Source: Sphingobacterium athyrii (GTDB taxonomy: Bacteria > Bacteroidota > Bacteroidia > Sphingobacteriales > Sphingobacteriaceae). From it: a stretch of DNA of 64,000 nucleotides. Each line of letters opens with the position of its first letter. Position 1 is the first letter of the stretch. The stretch is from contig NZ_QCXX01000006.1 of NCBI RefSeq assembly GCF_003071065.1, positions 310,001-374,000 of the forward strand, written 5' to 3'. The position numbers and the translations under genes were made by a program. The notes under the pieces are model-generated. The model had not been told where the DNA came from, searched no databases, and saw nothing but the letters and a program-made list of their open reading frames with translations. Shown piece after piece: positions 54,001 through 62,476 of the stretch.

Positions 54001-54291
54001 ACTGGCAAGTGTAATACTGATTGTTTTTCGGCCATTGACCTGAATCTCCTGTGCTTTATAGCCGACAGCAGATAGCATTAGTGTAGCATTTGAATTTGCA
54101 TTAAGGGTGAATAAGCCTTGATCATTGGTCGATGTCCCTTGGCTGGATCCTTTGACATTTATGGTAACTCCACTGATGGGATTTCCATTGCTGTCTGTGA
54201 TTTTTCCGGCAATCTGAATCTGTTGCGCATATAGAGACTGCATCGAACTACAGGCTATGAGACACAACGTTGTGAGTACATGTTGTTTCAT
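51079..54291 (-). CDS. SusC/RagA family TonB-dependent receptor
   Basis: 1070 residues. The signal peptide ends SLYAQ. There is no STN domain, matching the absence of a sigma/anti-sigma pair. The carboxypeptidase-D-like domain (about 25-95) has AGKITDSNGNPISGVTINVKG. The plug follows (VAYGTAKKSTYTGSAATVKAKDI, VLKDAAASSLYGSRAANGVI), then a 22-strand-type barrel ending TFGIELGF. With the following susD it forms a TonB-driven importer of the RagAB/SusCD kind. No antisense promoter box is present at its start, unlike the two sigma-controlled receptors. Confidence 0.95.
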   Translation of the reverse strand: MKQHVLTTLCLIACSSMQSLYAQQIQIAGKITDSNGNPISGVTINVKGSSQGTSTNDQGLFTLNANSNATLMLSAVGYKAQEIQVNGRKTISITLASGEQALDEVMVVAYGTAKKSTYTGSAATVKAKDIDNVPTTSFESALSGRVAGLTVSTPSGQAGSTPSIRIRGVGSMNASNEPLYVIDGVPANSGSGGQMGDYIYTSNNVMGNLNPDDIETITVLKDAAASSLYGSRAANGVILITTKKGKTGKPTVNFKSSIGFTPTWATDNYETASPQDQVNMLYQIFHDYRTSNVNPKTGVNYTDTDASTYALGQLNNKFNKHGYRFEVSDPLRMSNISILGMTDGIENREGKYYDWDKALFRTGIYQDNNLSLSGGTESTKYFSSLGYTTDKSRIRVNDFERISGRLNLTQKIVDNLEFGTNINIGHNKKKGFNDTRNTGSNYFLQSRNLLWPLYWPTNYKTGEAWTDRYGSYAYNADYYDQQWDNNSKTNKLGVISNLTWTILPELTAKTVFSYDYTDMKDYLYYSAKHFNGISDGGVVHQFNTNMLKLVTSNTVNYNKSFDKHTINLLAGFEAEKNKTDFMRTTGRNLGSAELPYISSAGKFEANAYSWGYNLMSFLGRAEYNYDNTYFLAASYRRDGSSKLGPKNRWGDFWSISGAYSLKNLPSLRENDAISTLRLKASYGVNGTLPTDNFGWRRLVSFNNFNYKGQPGGNLVSNPDPDITWETSYTTNAGLKFGFLNNRITGSVEYFNRTSKNLLQDVPTSQTTGFSTVLRNVGQINNKGIEIELAGDIIKKDDFRWSANVNAAFINSKVQKLNDNQDIIWYDPTGSVGNDTKGSGDARAQFIYREGQSTLAFYGYEWAGVDATNGKNVYYTNNSNTGSGIFDYNGRKATYDFNQADYTIIGNGIPNVSGGINTDFEYKNFNLGFNFIYKLGGKLYDGAFKDVADDGYYWERIRSEYAFEHMWTENNTSGTLPKLDGNDLTDPQKYSSRQLHDASFLRLKNINFGYRLPKTVLNKIGFSNARVYFNGTNLLTASKYKIADPEVGQYATRGWETPLGKTYTFGIELGF

Positions 54292-54455
54292 ATGAAAAAG
54301 ATTTGTCTTTTATAGGTCATATGGAATAGCCCGTCGAGTTACATCGGTGTTGTACTTTTCAAACGTGGATATTTCATAAAAGCTATGAATTGATTAATTT
54401 AGTTTGTTAATGTTTTGGTTGCTATTGGCCTTTGCTTACAAATGCTATAGCGAAA

Positions 54456-54499
54456 TCAATGCAATGTTCTTCTTGTAAGACCGAAAAACATTGCATTGA
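54456..54499 (-). terminator. Stem-loop after the epimerase gene, before susC
   Basis: TCAATGCAATGT (54456-54467) and ACATTGCATTGA (54488-54499) form a perfect 12-bp stem with a 20-base loop, 9 bases beyond the epimerase stop. Only a short T stretch follows, so termination may be partial and set different levels for the enzymes and susCD. The rest of 54292-54507 has no clear promoter box. Confidence 0.6.
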
Positions 54500-54507
54500 A
54501 TATAATC

Positions 54508-55563
54508 TTATTTTCTTAAAATTCCAATTCCCGGACGGTTAGGTAAGATACAGTTGCCATCGATTACCGTCATGCCATCATAGATATCGTTATCGATCAG
54601 GAGTGCCCCATCTAAATCTGCCCAATCGGTTAGTGGTGCCAATTGTGCCGCTGCACTGATGGCACAGGAAGTTTCGGTCATACAGCCGATCATTACTTTC
54701 ATTTCAAGGGAACGTGCAAGTTCAGCCATCCGCTTAGCTTCACGCATACCGGTACATTTCATAAGCTTGATATTGATGCCGCTGTAGACACCTTTTAATG
54801 CTGGTACATCAGCCAATCGTTGACATCCCTCGTCAGCAATAGTCGGTATTGGACTGCGCTCGGTTAACCAGGCATTATCGTCAATCTGTTCTTTGGGCAT
54901 CGGTTGTTCGAGAAAAGCGACGTTACGCTCCGCCAGCCAATGTGCCATTTCCAATGCCTCTTCTCGGGTTTTCCACCCTTGGTTGACGTCTGCACACAAT
55001 GGGCGATCTGTTGCCTGCCGAATGGTTTCAATAATCATTTTATCGGTATCCAGACCCAATTTTACTTTTAGAATCTTAAACTGATCTGCTTCAGCAACCT
55101 TTTTGCGGATCATGTCCTCCGTATCAATACCAATTGTGTAAGAAGTTGGCGGAATAAGATCCGGATTTAATCCCCATATTTTATAGAAGGGCTGGCCCAT
55201 AATTTTACCAAGCACATCATGTAAGGCAATATCTATCGCTGCTTTTGCGGCAGTATTCTTTGCTGCTACTTGGTCTACATAATGTAGGATCTCCTCCGTT
55301 TGGAAAGGGGAGTTGAATGCTGATAAGTCAATTTGATTTAAAAAAGCGATCACGCTTTCCTGCGACTCACCAAGGTAAGGCGGCATGCTGGCCTCACCAT
55401 AGCCGATGATACCCTCGTACTCCAGTTCGGTCAATACAACAGGTGTCGTACTTCGGCTGTAAGAAGCGACGGTAAAGACATGGCGCAATGTTAGGGTATA
55501 TGGACGGAACCTTAGCTTAAAGGCCCCAAAGTCCTTGCTGATCCATTCAGATTGATTGCTCAT
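54508..55563 (-). CDS. Dipeptide epimerase, L-Ala-D/L-Glu type (YkfB/YcjG-like)
   Basis: 351 residues of the enolase superfamily. It should convert L-Ala-D-Glu from murein into L-Ala-L-Glu for ordinary peptidases. The acid/base Lys pair K166-x-K168 (LKVKLG), metal ligands Asp192 (ADVNQGW), Glu219 (FLEQP) and Asp244 (IADEG), and Lys266 are in place. The dipeptide-binding motif D316-L-D318 near the end is characteristic of the Ala-Glu epimerases. No signal peptide is present, so it acts in the cytoplasm. It begins 6 bases after the NlpC/P60 gene, the same pairing as ykfB-ykfC in Bacillus. Confidence 0.93.
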   Translation of the reverse strand: MSNQSEWISKDFGAFKLRFRPYTLTLRHVFTVASYSRSTTPVVLTELEYEGIIGYGEASMPPYLGESQESVIAFLNQIDLSAFNSPFQTEEILHYVDQVAAKNTAAKAAIDIALHDVLGKIMGQPFYKIWGLNPDLIPPTSYTIGIDTEDMIRKKVAEADQFKILKVKLGLDTDKMIIETIRQATDRPLCADVNQGWKTREEALEMAHWLAERNVAFLEQPMPKEQIDDNAWLTERSPIPTIADEGCQRLADVPALKGVYSGINIKLMKCTGMREAKRMAELARSLEMKVMIGCMTETSCAISAAAQLAPLTDWADLDGALLIDNDIYDGMTVIDGNCILPNRPGIGILRK

Positions 55564-55569
55564 TATGGT

Positions 55570-56796
55570 TTATTTGTTGATGTAGTAATTGCTTTCAGCG
55601 ATTTTTTGAATTGCAGAATCCTTGGCACCTAAATAACGACGGGCAGCAACAACGGTACGTGTCTGAAAATCGTCGTAATCAGCAGCATCTTTCAGCATGC
55701 TGTTAATGCGAACCAATCCTGCAGCATGGATAAAAGTGCCATTGCCTATATAAAGCGCTACATGGGTTACGCGTGCATTGGGATTACTATTTTTGCCTGC
55801 AGCAAAAAAGAGTAAATCTGCTGGTTTCAGGTTTTTAAGCGCTTTGTCAGGATCAAAATGCCCCTCGCTGTCCAAGATATCTATCTTTTCGCCTGCTAAA
55901 ACCTGTTGTGATGCATCTCTAGGGATAACGAAGCCATTCATAAAGAAGCTTGTCTTGGTAAATCCGCTACAATCGACCCCTTTGACCGATGTGCCGCCCC
56001 ACAAATAAGGTAGTCCCAACATGGTTTTTGCACTTGCGATAATATGGTCAGCGGTAGGATTACGCGTATCCAGCCAATTTTTTAGCGTTAGGCTTTCAGA
56101 TTTCTTGATATAACCTTTGCGGCCATCGGGGTATGCGATTTCATAAAAACTGCCTTTTTGTCCGGTTAATTTCAAGATATCCCCATATACAAGATCCGAT
56201 ACTCGTTGGCTTTTCTCATTGGGTTCGGAATAAGATTTTCCGAATTCAGTGGTGTAGATCAGCTTTTCTGATTGTCTCCAGTTGTCAATCTCGGCCTGAT
56301 CCATGACAGCTATTGAAGATGCTGGCACCCAAGCGATATAACCATCGGGGGTACGTACCCGGTATTCACCACTTTTCTTCTGTAGCAGATCTACTTGTGT
56401 ACCCAATAAAACTTGGCTTGTCAATTCCGCGGAATTATCCGGGAAGGTACGCATGTTGGCAACTGAAAGTCTGATTACCCCTACAGTTTTTCCCTCAACA
56501 CTGGCGTCCGGTAAAAGCTGAACTTGGATATTCGCGGATATTTCTTTCGCTTTTTGTTCCAGAACAAACTTAGCATCTTTTTCGGTTGTTTCGAGGATAT
56601 ATAGATTTTGGGGAACATCCGCTTTTTGAATAGCCACTATTTTCGTTCTCCGATCCGGTGCAAATTCACGTTTTACGTTTTCTTGCAATTCTTTGATTTT
56701 GAAATAAGTGGTGGAATCTACTTGCTGTGCATGGCCATGACTTGTGCCAATAAGACTTGCACATGCTAAAATAGCGAATTTTAGTGTGTTTTTCAT
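55570..56796 (-). CDS. NlpC/P60 gamma-D-glutamyl-L-diamino acid endopeptidase, YkfC-like
   Basis: 408 residues. The signal peptide ends HAQQ. An N-terminal domain (about 25-100) is followed by two SH3b domains (about 105-165 and 190-235: GYIAWVPAS, GRKGYIKKS), then the NlpC/P60 domain (about 250-395). Catalytic Cys276 is in VDCSGFTK, with His345 (THVALYIG) and His357 (FIHAAG). The SH3b-NlpC layout is that of YkfC and Spr-like enzymes that cut D-Glu/diaminopimelate in free muropeptides. With the epimerase it forms a two-gene unit ahead of susCD. It probably acts in the periplasm. Confidence 0.93.
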   Translation of the reverse strand: MKNTLKFAILACASLIGTSHGHAQQVDSTTYFKIKELQENVKREFAPDRRTKIVAIQKADVPQNLYILETTEKDAKFVLEQKAKEISANIQVQLLPDASVEGKTVGVIRLSVANMRTFPDNSAELTSQVLLGTQVDLLQKKSGEYRVRTPDGYIAWVPASSIAVMDQAEIDNWRQSEKLIYTTEFGKSYSEPNEKSQRVSDLVYGDILKLTGQKGSFYEIAYPDGRKGYIKKSESLTLKNWLDTRNPTADHIIASAKTMLGLPYLWGGTSVKGVDCSGFTKTSFFMNGFVIPRDASQQVLAGEKIDILDSEGHFDPDKALKNLKPADLLFFAAGKNSNPNARVTHVALYIGNGTFIHAAGLVRINSMLKDAADYDDFQTRTVVAARRYLGAKDSAIQKIAESNYYINK

Positions 56797-57116
56797 GCTG
56801 ATTAGTTTGTTTCTAAAGATAGGATTAATTCACAATATAAATCAACGTTTGTTGTCGATTTTTGAGTGATTTGAATATTGTGTTGCTAAAAAACGAACCT
56901 TTGGGCCTAATTTTAATTAATTTGTCTATTTGCTAAAACCATTTTGTATTATTGCTTATTGATCGCAAAACCGTCGATTGTTTTTGAATCTCACTGCCAA
57001 AAAGCAGGTTAGCGATTGCGAATTGTGGCAATGAACAATTAAAAACGAATTATTCATGCTTGTAAAATGCCGGACGGTGGAGGCAAACAGGTTATTAAAA
57101 GACAAATAGTTTATAT
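56797..57116. other. Divergent intergenic region between NlpC/P60 and glycosylasparaginase genes
   Basis: 320 AT-rich bases that must carry promoters for both directions. I find no perfect TAnnTTTG box with good spacing, no stem-loop and no RNA gene. Confidence 0.4.
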
Positions 57117-58145
57117 ATGAGTTCTAGACGTAATTTTATTAAACAAGGTTTTATGGCTGCTACGGCGATAGGTACCTTGAGCGCATTTGATACAAAAGGG
57201 CTGACGATTGCATCCGATGATAAGGTGAAAAAATATCCGATTGTCATATCAACCTGGGATTTTGGAATAGCGGCAAATAAGGCGGCCTGGGAGATCTTAT
57301 CGAAAGGCGGAAAAGCTCTTGATGCTGTCGAACAAGGTGTGCGTGTACCCGAAGCGGACTTGAAAAATATGACCGTCGGAAAAGGAGGGTATCCGGATCG
57401 TGATGGACATGTGACCTTAGATGCCTGTATTATGGATGCTGATGGTAATTGTGGTGCTGTGGCTGGTATGGAAAAAATCGGACATCCGATATCGGTGGCC
57501 CGCTTGGTTATGGAAAAAACTCCACATGTCATGCTAGTTGGAGAGGGGGCATTGCAATTTGCGTTGGAAAACGGTTTCAAAGAAGAGAATTTATTGACGC
57601 CTGAGGGAGAGAAAGCTTGGAAGGAGTGGTTAAAGGAGAAGAAATACAAGCCAGTCGTTAATATCGAAAATAAAACTTTTGCTGCGGAGCGCCTGCCGGG
57701 CAACCAATATAATCACGATACCATTGGTATGCTAGCCTTAGACGCCAATGGAAATATATCCGGTGCTTGTACAACCAGTGGAATGGCATTTAAAATGCAC
57801 GGCCGGGTGGGAGATAGCCCGATCATCGGCGCTGGCTTATATGTTGACAATGAAGTTGGTGGGGCTACTTCGACTGGGGTAGGTGAAGAAGTTATCCGTA
57901 ATGTAGGCAGTTTTTTGGTGGTTGAATTGATGCGTCAGGGTTACTCGCCAGAAGATGCCTGTAAGGAAGCTGTGATGCGTATCGTGAAGAAAAAGCCTGC
58001 AATTGCCAAAGAGATACAAGTTGGATTTTTGGCGATTAACAAGAAAGGTGAGTATGGAGCTTTTGCATTGCAGGAAGGATTCTCTTACGCCGTTTGTGAC
58101 AGTAAGCAGCAGGACCTATTGATCAAAGGAAAACATTATTATTAG
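57117..58145 (+). CDS. N4-(beta-N-acetylglucosaminyl)-L-asparaginase, Ntn-hydrolase family
   Basis: 342 residues. A twin-arginine signal (SSRRNFIKQGF) predicts Tat export to the periplasm. It is a glycosylasparaginase-type Ntn hydrolase: the precursor cleaves itself before Thr202 in NHDTIGML, freeing the Thr nucleophile. Landmarks are DAVEQGVRVPE, VTLDACIMDADG, GAVAGMEKIGHPISVARLVME, and after cleavage GRVGDSPIIGAGLYVDNEVGGATSTG. The enzyme splits the GlcNAc-Asn link left after glycoprotein breakdown; isoaspartyl-peptidase activity is the alternative. It stands alone next to the muropeptide genes; a shared role is only suggestive. Confidence 0.92.
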   Translation: MSSRRNFIKQGFMAATAIGTLSAFDTKGLTIASDDKVKKYPIVISTWDFGIAANKAAWEILSKGGKALDAVEQGVRVPEADLKNMTVGKGGYPDRDGHVTLDACIMDADGNCGAVAGMEKIGHPISVARLVMEKTPHVMLVGEGALQFALENGFKEENLLTPEGEKAWKEWLKEKKYKPVVNIENKTFAAERLPGNQYNHDTIGMLALDANGNISGACTTSGMAFKMHGRVGDSPIIGAGLYVDNEVGGATSTGVGEEVIRNVGSFLVVELMRQGYSPEDACKEAVMRIVKKKPAIAKEIQVGFLAINKKGEYGAFALQEGFSYAVCDSKQQDLLIKGKHYY

Positions 58146-58213
58146 GAATCACTCAATACGCACACTAAATATAGAATACACGTTTAGATAGAAGTATTAA
58201 ATTGAATAATGAT

Positions 58214-58221
58214 TATCTTTG
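58214..58221 (+). promoter_or_regulatory. -7 element of msrA
   Basis: TATCTTTG perfectly matches TAnnTTTG and lies about 95 bases before the msrA ATG. No -33 TTG at the usual spacing is seen. Confidence 0.4.
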
Positions 58222-58316
58222 TGTGGGCATTGTGGAAGTAAAAAAATAATATAACGAGCGTGCTAAGGGCTTATAAAATTAAAGTCTAAATACTCAGTAC
58301 TCAATACTATAAAAAT

Positions 58317-58832
58317 ATGAAAGCAACATTTGGAGGTGGATGTTTTTGGTGTACGGAAGTGATTTTCCAAAATACCGAAGGAGTGACATCCGTATTGCCA
58401 GGATATATGGGAGGTCATGTAGACCATCCTACTTATGAGCAGGTATGTACAGGTACAACCGATCACGTGGAAGTGGTGGAGTTGGAGTATGACGATGAAC
58501 TGGTCAATTATGAGGATCTGTTGAAGATTTTCTTCAAAACACATAATCCGACAACATTGAACCGTCAGGGTAATGATGTGGGTACGCAGTATCGTTCTGT
58601 AGTCTTCTATCATAACGAAGAACAGGAGATCTTAGCGAAAAACTTTATTGATGAGTTGGAAAACGAGGATATCTATGAAGATCCAATTGTAACAGCGGTA
58701 GAACCGGCGTCAATATTTTGGCTGGCCGAAGATTATCATCATAATTATTTTAATGATCATCCTGAAAATCCGTTCTGTTCAGTAGTCATTGCACCGAAGC
58801 TCCAAAAATTCTTAAAAGAATTTAAAGCCTAA
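58317..58832 (+). CDS. msrA: Peptide-methionine (S)-S-oxide reductase MsrA
   Basis: 171 residues, cytoplasmic. It repairs oxidised methionine. The active-site motif GGGCFWCTE gives the nucleophile Cys9. GYMGGHVDHPTYEQVCTGTTDHVEVV and GNDVGTQYRSVVFY are the standard MsrA signatures. The length is typical for a single-domain MsrA and no MsrB fusion is present. Resolving thiols may include Cys12 or Cys153. It is monocistronic with a strong terminator downstream. Confidence 0.97.
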   Translation: MKATFGGGCFWCTEVIFQNTEGVTSVLPGYMGGHVDHPTYEQVCTGTTDHVEVVELEYDDELVNYEDLLKIFFKTHNPTTLNRQGNDVGTQYRSVVFYHNEEQEILAKNFIDELENEDIYEDPIVTAVEPASIFWLAEDYHHNYFNDHPENPFCSVVIAPKLQKFLKEFKA

Positions 58833-58963
58833 AGTAAAGGTTTTAATGGGGAGTTTTGTGTTTAGCGTAGCAAATTGATGGTGGGCTGTTTATTAGGGGG
58901 CGAGGAGGATTGAAACAAGGCCTTGGTTACCTTTGAGGAATACCCTGTGATCATTATAATATA

Positions 58964-58994
58964 AAAAGGCTCGAATATGATATTCGAGCCTTTT
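58964..58994. terminator. Bidirectional terminator between msrA and parC
   Basis: A perfect 14-bp stem (58964-58977 with 58981-58994) with a 3-base loop carries A4 and T4 flanks, serving msrA on one strand and parC, ending at 59025, on the other. The bases from 58833 to here show nothing else. Confidence 0.88.
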
Positions 58995-59024
58995 CTTATG
59001 CGGATTACTTATTGAAAAATGCTG

Positions 59025-61757
59025 TTAAAACATTTCCATTTGCCCTTTGTCATCAATTTGGATGTCGTCAGGATTAGTGATTTCTAATTTGATATCATCT
59101 TCTTTTTTATCCTTAGTGGCATCCGCTGATATTTCATCAGTTGCCGCATCGGATTTGGTCTCTCCGGATTTTGTTTCGCCACCTTCTGAAGCGACTTCAG
59201 CTTTCTCCTTTCCTTTTTCACTTAGATCTTCATCAGCCGTGATCAAGGTGACAGATTTTACGGTATGGAAGGACAGACGGTTGCCTTGTGCTTTTATACC
59301 CTTTATGTCAATAATTTCAGTCAACGGTTGTTCCAGTGTTTCCTCCGTTTGTGATTTACCTTTCAGGATGTCCAATCTGACGGTCGGCTCAGCAGCATTG
59401 CTCATAAGCACTAATTTTGAACCGGGTTCTTCGTTGATAAACGAAATACGTTTACCAATAGGCTGGTCATCAAATTTAAAACGTTTGACAAAATAAGTAC
59501 CACTCTTACCATCTTGATGTACCACGGTATAGATATGTTCCGGGTAGAATTTTTCTATACGGATCATTTTTTCATCAAAGTGGTTACTCAGGTCGAAGTT
59601 CGATAACTCGTAGCTACCGTCGGAAAGCACAATTAATATTTTATCATCACCATCAAATTCCCCTAGATACTGACCACGTTCATCGGCATTTAAGCGTTTC
59701 ATGATGCTGTCATACCAAATTTTTCGTCCTGCGAGCGTTGAAATACCTGAGCTTTTGAAGGCGATTTTCTTGACAGGGTATTTGGAAACAATATTGCCCT
59801 GAGATGCACGACCTTTAATGGCAATTTCAGCGAAGTCCATATCGAAATTCAATTTACGCAATTTCGTGTGTGGTTTGAGCTGTATATTGACCACTTCGGC
59901 CTCACCATTTGGATTAGCAGTGAAATATAAAACTTTTGATCCTTTCGATCCTTTGGATACATCATACTCCTTATCGCGGGTAACGCCGACGACAGAGAAG
60001 CGTTTGATATAACTCGTACCGGTTTCGCCTTCTTTATAGATCACGTTGTATATGGTACGTTCGTCCCCTTTTTTGAAGACCGCTACATGGATAATTCCCT
60101 TTCCGACAAATACTTTATCCTGGATTTTGCTGACGACATATTTGCCATCTTCGCGGAAAACAATGATATCGTCGATATCCGAGCAATCACAGACAAATTC
60201 ATCTTTCTTCATTCCTGAACCGATGAAACCTTCTTCGCGATTGACGTACAGCTTCGCATTGGCTAAAGCAACTTGTGTTGCCTCAACTTTATCAAAGATG
60301 CGTAATTCAGTCTTGCGTTCGCGATCTTTACTGTATTTTTCACGTAGTTTTTCATACCATGCAATAGCATATTCCGTCAATTGACGCAAATGGCGCTTCA
60401 CCTCTTTGATCTCATTTTCGAGCGTCTTCATCGTTTCGTCTGATTTTTTTACATCGAAACGTGTGATACTACTCATTGGTTTATCGATCAGTTTCTTATA
60501 ATCCTCCGGAAGAATTTCACGATAAAACTGTTCAAAGAATGGCTCAAACAAGCGATTTAAAACCTGTACGACAGTGTCAAAGTCACCGGCATTTTCATAA
60601 TCGGCATGTTTGTACATCCCCTCTTGGATGAATATTTTTAATAAACTATTGAAGAATATTTTTTCCTGAAGATCATTTAAACGGATCTCCAATTCCCGCT
60701 TCAATAGATTTTTGGTGTTTTTGGTATTTTCAATCAAGATGTCATTGACGCTCATAAAATGAGGTTTCTCATCTTTGATGACACAGGTATTTGGCGAAAT
60801 GGAAACCTCGCAGGCAGTGAATGCATACAAGGCATCGATAGTAACGTCAGGAGATATTCCCGGCGCTAAATGCACGATGATTTCAACATTTCCAGCGGTG
60901 TTGTCCTCAATTTTCTTGATTTTGATTTTGCCCTTTTCATTGGCTGTCACTACACTTTCGATCAAGCCGCCTGTAGTAGTGCCAAAAGGAATTTCTGTGA
61001 TCGCCAGGGTCTTTTTATCCCTTTCCTCGATTTTAGCGCGCACGCGGATCTTTCCACCGCGTTGTCCCTCGTTATAGTTGGACACATCGGCCATACCACC
61101 TGTCGGAAAATCGGGAAGAATATTTGGTCGTTCGCCATTCAGTACCTGAATTGAGCCATCTATAAGCTCAATAAAGTTGTGGGGCATAATCTTGGTTGCC
61201 AAACCTACAGCAATACCTTCTGCTCCCTGAGCCAGAAGCAATGGAAATTTAACAGGTAAAGTAACTGGCTCACGGTTACGTCCATCGTAGCTCTGTTGCC
61301 ATTCTGTCGTTTCCGGATTGAAGACAACTTCATTCGCAAATTTAGAAAGCCGTCCTTCGATATAACGTGGTGCTGCAGCCGAATCACCCGTGATCGGGAA
61401 GCCCCAGTTACCCTGACAATCGATCAGCAGGTCTTTCTGTCCCAATTGAACCATGGCATCTCCGATGGAAGCATCTCCATGCGGGTGATATTTCATGGTA
61501 TTACCAATCACGTTGGCAGCCTTATTATATCGTCCATCATCCATTTCTTTTAAGGAATGGAGGATACGACGTTGTACGGGTTTCAAGCCGTCATTTATAT
61601 GGGGTACAGCTCTATCCAAGATCACATAGGACGCATAATCCAAAAACCAGTTCTCGTACAGTCCAGATAAAGGTATTGTCTGACTTCCGCCCTCTGTTTT
61701 TCCTGCTCCTAATTCTTCTTGGTTATCTTCCGTTGGGAAGTTTGTTTCGTCACTCAT
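59025..61757 (-). CDS. parC: DNA topoisomerase IV subunit A
   Basis: 910 residues. It is the DNA-cutting subunit of a type IIA topoisomerase. The active Tyr132 is in AAPRYIEGRLS, and the region HPHGDASIGDAMVQ (91-104) corresponds to the quinolone-resistance segment. Its position matching E. coli ParC Ser80 is Ala96 here, which I believe is common in Bacteroidota ParC. Coiled-coil and tower domains follow, then a C-terminal region with beta-pinwheel-like repeats (GSKGSKVLYFT, GRASQGNIVSKYPVKKI, GIKAQGNRLSF) and an acidic Lys/Glu/Asp-rich tail (about 835-905). The ParC assignment over GyrA rests on similarity to Bacteroidota topoisomerase IV; no parE is adjacent. Confidence 0.92.
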   Translation of the reverse strand: MSDETNFPTEDNQEELGAGKTEGGSQTIPLSGLYENWFLDYASYVILDRAVPHINDGLKPVQRRILHSLKEMDDGRYNKAANVIGNTMKYHPHGDASIGDAMVQLGQKDLLIDCQGNWGFPITGDSAAAPRYIEGRLSKFANEVVFNPETTEWQQSYDGRNREPVTLPVKFPLLLAQGAEGIAVGLATKIMPHNFIELIDGSIQVLNGERPNILPDFPTGGMADVSNYNEGQRGGKIRVRAKIEERDKKTLAITEIPFGTTTGGLIESVVTANEKGKIKIKKIEDNTAGNVEIIVHLAPGISPDVTIDALYAFTACEVSISPNTCVIKDEKPHFMSVNDILIENTKNTKNLLKRELEIRLNDLQEKIFFNSLLKIFIQEGMYKHADYENAGDFDTVVQVLNRLFEPFFEQFYREILPEDYKKLIDKPMSSITRFDVKKSDETMKTLENEIKEVKRHLRQLTEYAIAWYEKLREKYSKDRERKTELRIFDKVEATQVALANAKLYVNREEGFIGSGMKKDEFVCDCSDIDDIIVFREDGKYVVSKIQDKVFVGKGIIHVAVFKKGDERTIYNVIYKEGETGTSYIKRFSVVGVTRDKEYDVSKGSKGSKVLYFTANPNGEAEVVNIQLKPHTKLRKLNFDMDFAEIAIKGRASQGNIVSKYPVKKIAFKSSGISTLAGRKIWYDSIMKRLNADERGQYLGEFDGDDKILIVLSDGSYELSNFDLSNHFDEKMIRIEKFYPEHIYTVVHQDGKSGTYFVKRFKFDDQPIGKRISFINEEPGSKLVLMSNAAEPTVRLDILKGKSQTEETLEQPLTEIIDIKGIKAQGNRLSFHTVKSVTLITADEDLSEKGKEKAEVASEGGETKSGETKSDAATDEISADATKDKKEDDIKLEITNPDDIQIDDKGQMEMF

Positions 61758-61794
61758 TTATTCAGCAATAGATTAAATTGTACAATACAGAAAT

Positions 61795-61819
61795 GTTCGA
61801 AATTTTATTTTATTCGAAC
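61795..61819. other. Short palindrome upstream of parC
   Basis: GTTCGAA (61795-61801) and TTCGAAC (61813-61819) flank 11 AT bases, about 40 bases before the parC start. It could be an operator or part of the terminator for the upstream acetyltransferase transcript. The evidence is weak. Confidence 0.3.
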
Positions 61820-61915
61820 GTGTAAAAATACAAAACCATTTTGTTTTATCCCAGTGAAAGTATAAAAAGTTAAAAAAATTAGTTTTTAAAGCTAATATAG
61901 TTAGTTTTGTGCCGA

Positions 61916-62449
61916 TTACTCGACCAGGTCGTACCAATAACATTGGATGTCCCAACGGTCGAAATAAAACTCTTCGGTGACCTGAAAACCCACTTTTTCC
62001 AATACATGCCTTGATCCTTTGTTTTCGGTATGGGTGATGGCATGGAGCTCGAAATGAGTCAGGTGTTCCCGATAATACTGCATACAGGCTAATGCCGCCT
62101 CAGTGGCATATCCTTTACCCCAGGATTCTACCCTGAAACGATAGCCTAGATCTAGGAATCCGATACGTCCGTTTTCCAATTCATCAATATATTTAAAACC
62201 CGTCCAGCCGATCCATTGGTTGCTTGATTTTTCAATAACTCCCAGTCGGCCAATACCGTATTTTTCATATTGTTGCCGAATGAGAGCGATCACTTTTTCC
62301 ATTTCTTCGATGGATTGAACTGGCTCTTTATTGAGGAAGGTATGTACCTCAGCCTGTGAATCCATGGCAAAAAAATAGTCCTTATCGTCCATGCTTATCG
62401 GACGGATGATTAGACGTTCCGTTTCTAATGTTGGTAGGTATTTTTCCAT
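61916..62449 (-). CDS. GNAT-family N-acetyltransferase, RimJ/RimL type
   Basis: 177 residues. It starts LETERLIIRPISMDDKDYFFAMDS, the common opening of RimJ/RimL-like enzymes. The acetyl-CoA-binding segment is RVESWGKGYATEAALACMQY (Q/R-x-x-G-x-G/A type) and the fold ends with HAITHTENKGSRHVLEKVGFQV. It transfers acetyl from acetyl-CoA to an amine; whether the target is a protein N-terminus or a small molecule cannot be told. It lies 27 bases downstream of the ABC ATPase gene on the same strand and may be co-transcribed. Confidence 0.9.
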   Translation of the reverse strand: MEKYLPTLETERLIIRPISMDDKDYFFAMDSQAEVHTFLNKEPVQSIEEMEKVIALIRQQYEKYGIGRLGVIEKSSNQWIGWTGFKYIDELENGRIGFLDLGYRFRVESWGKGYATEAALACMQYYREHLTHFELHAITHTENKGSRHVLEKVGFQVTEEFYFDRWDIQCYWYDLVE

Positions 62450-62476
62450 CTGGTATATTTTAGGTTTTAGTGGCTT

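Noticed and set aside
57095-57703. Long open frame (202 codons) on the minus strand inside the glycosylasparaginase gene
   Set aside because: The plus-strand frame has intact Ntn-hydrolase motifs; the opposite frame shows no domain and is an antisense shadow.
58908-58916. GATTGAAAC, the usual 3' end of many CRISPR repeats
   Set aside because: It occurs once, with no repeat-spacer pattern and no cas genes nearby.
61861-61915. Possible small RNA or promoter between parC and the acetyltransferase gene
   Set aside because: Only AT-rich sequence with no consensus -7 box or stable stem apart from the short GTTCGAA palindrome.
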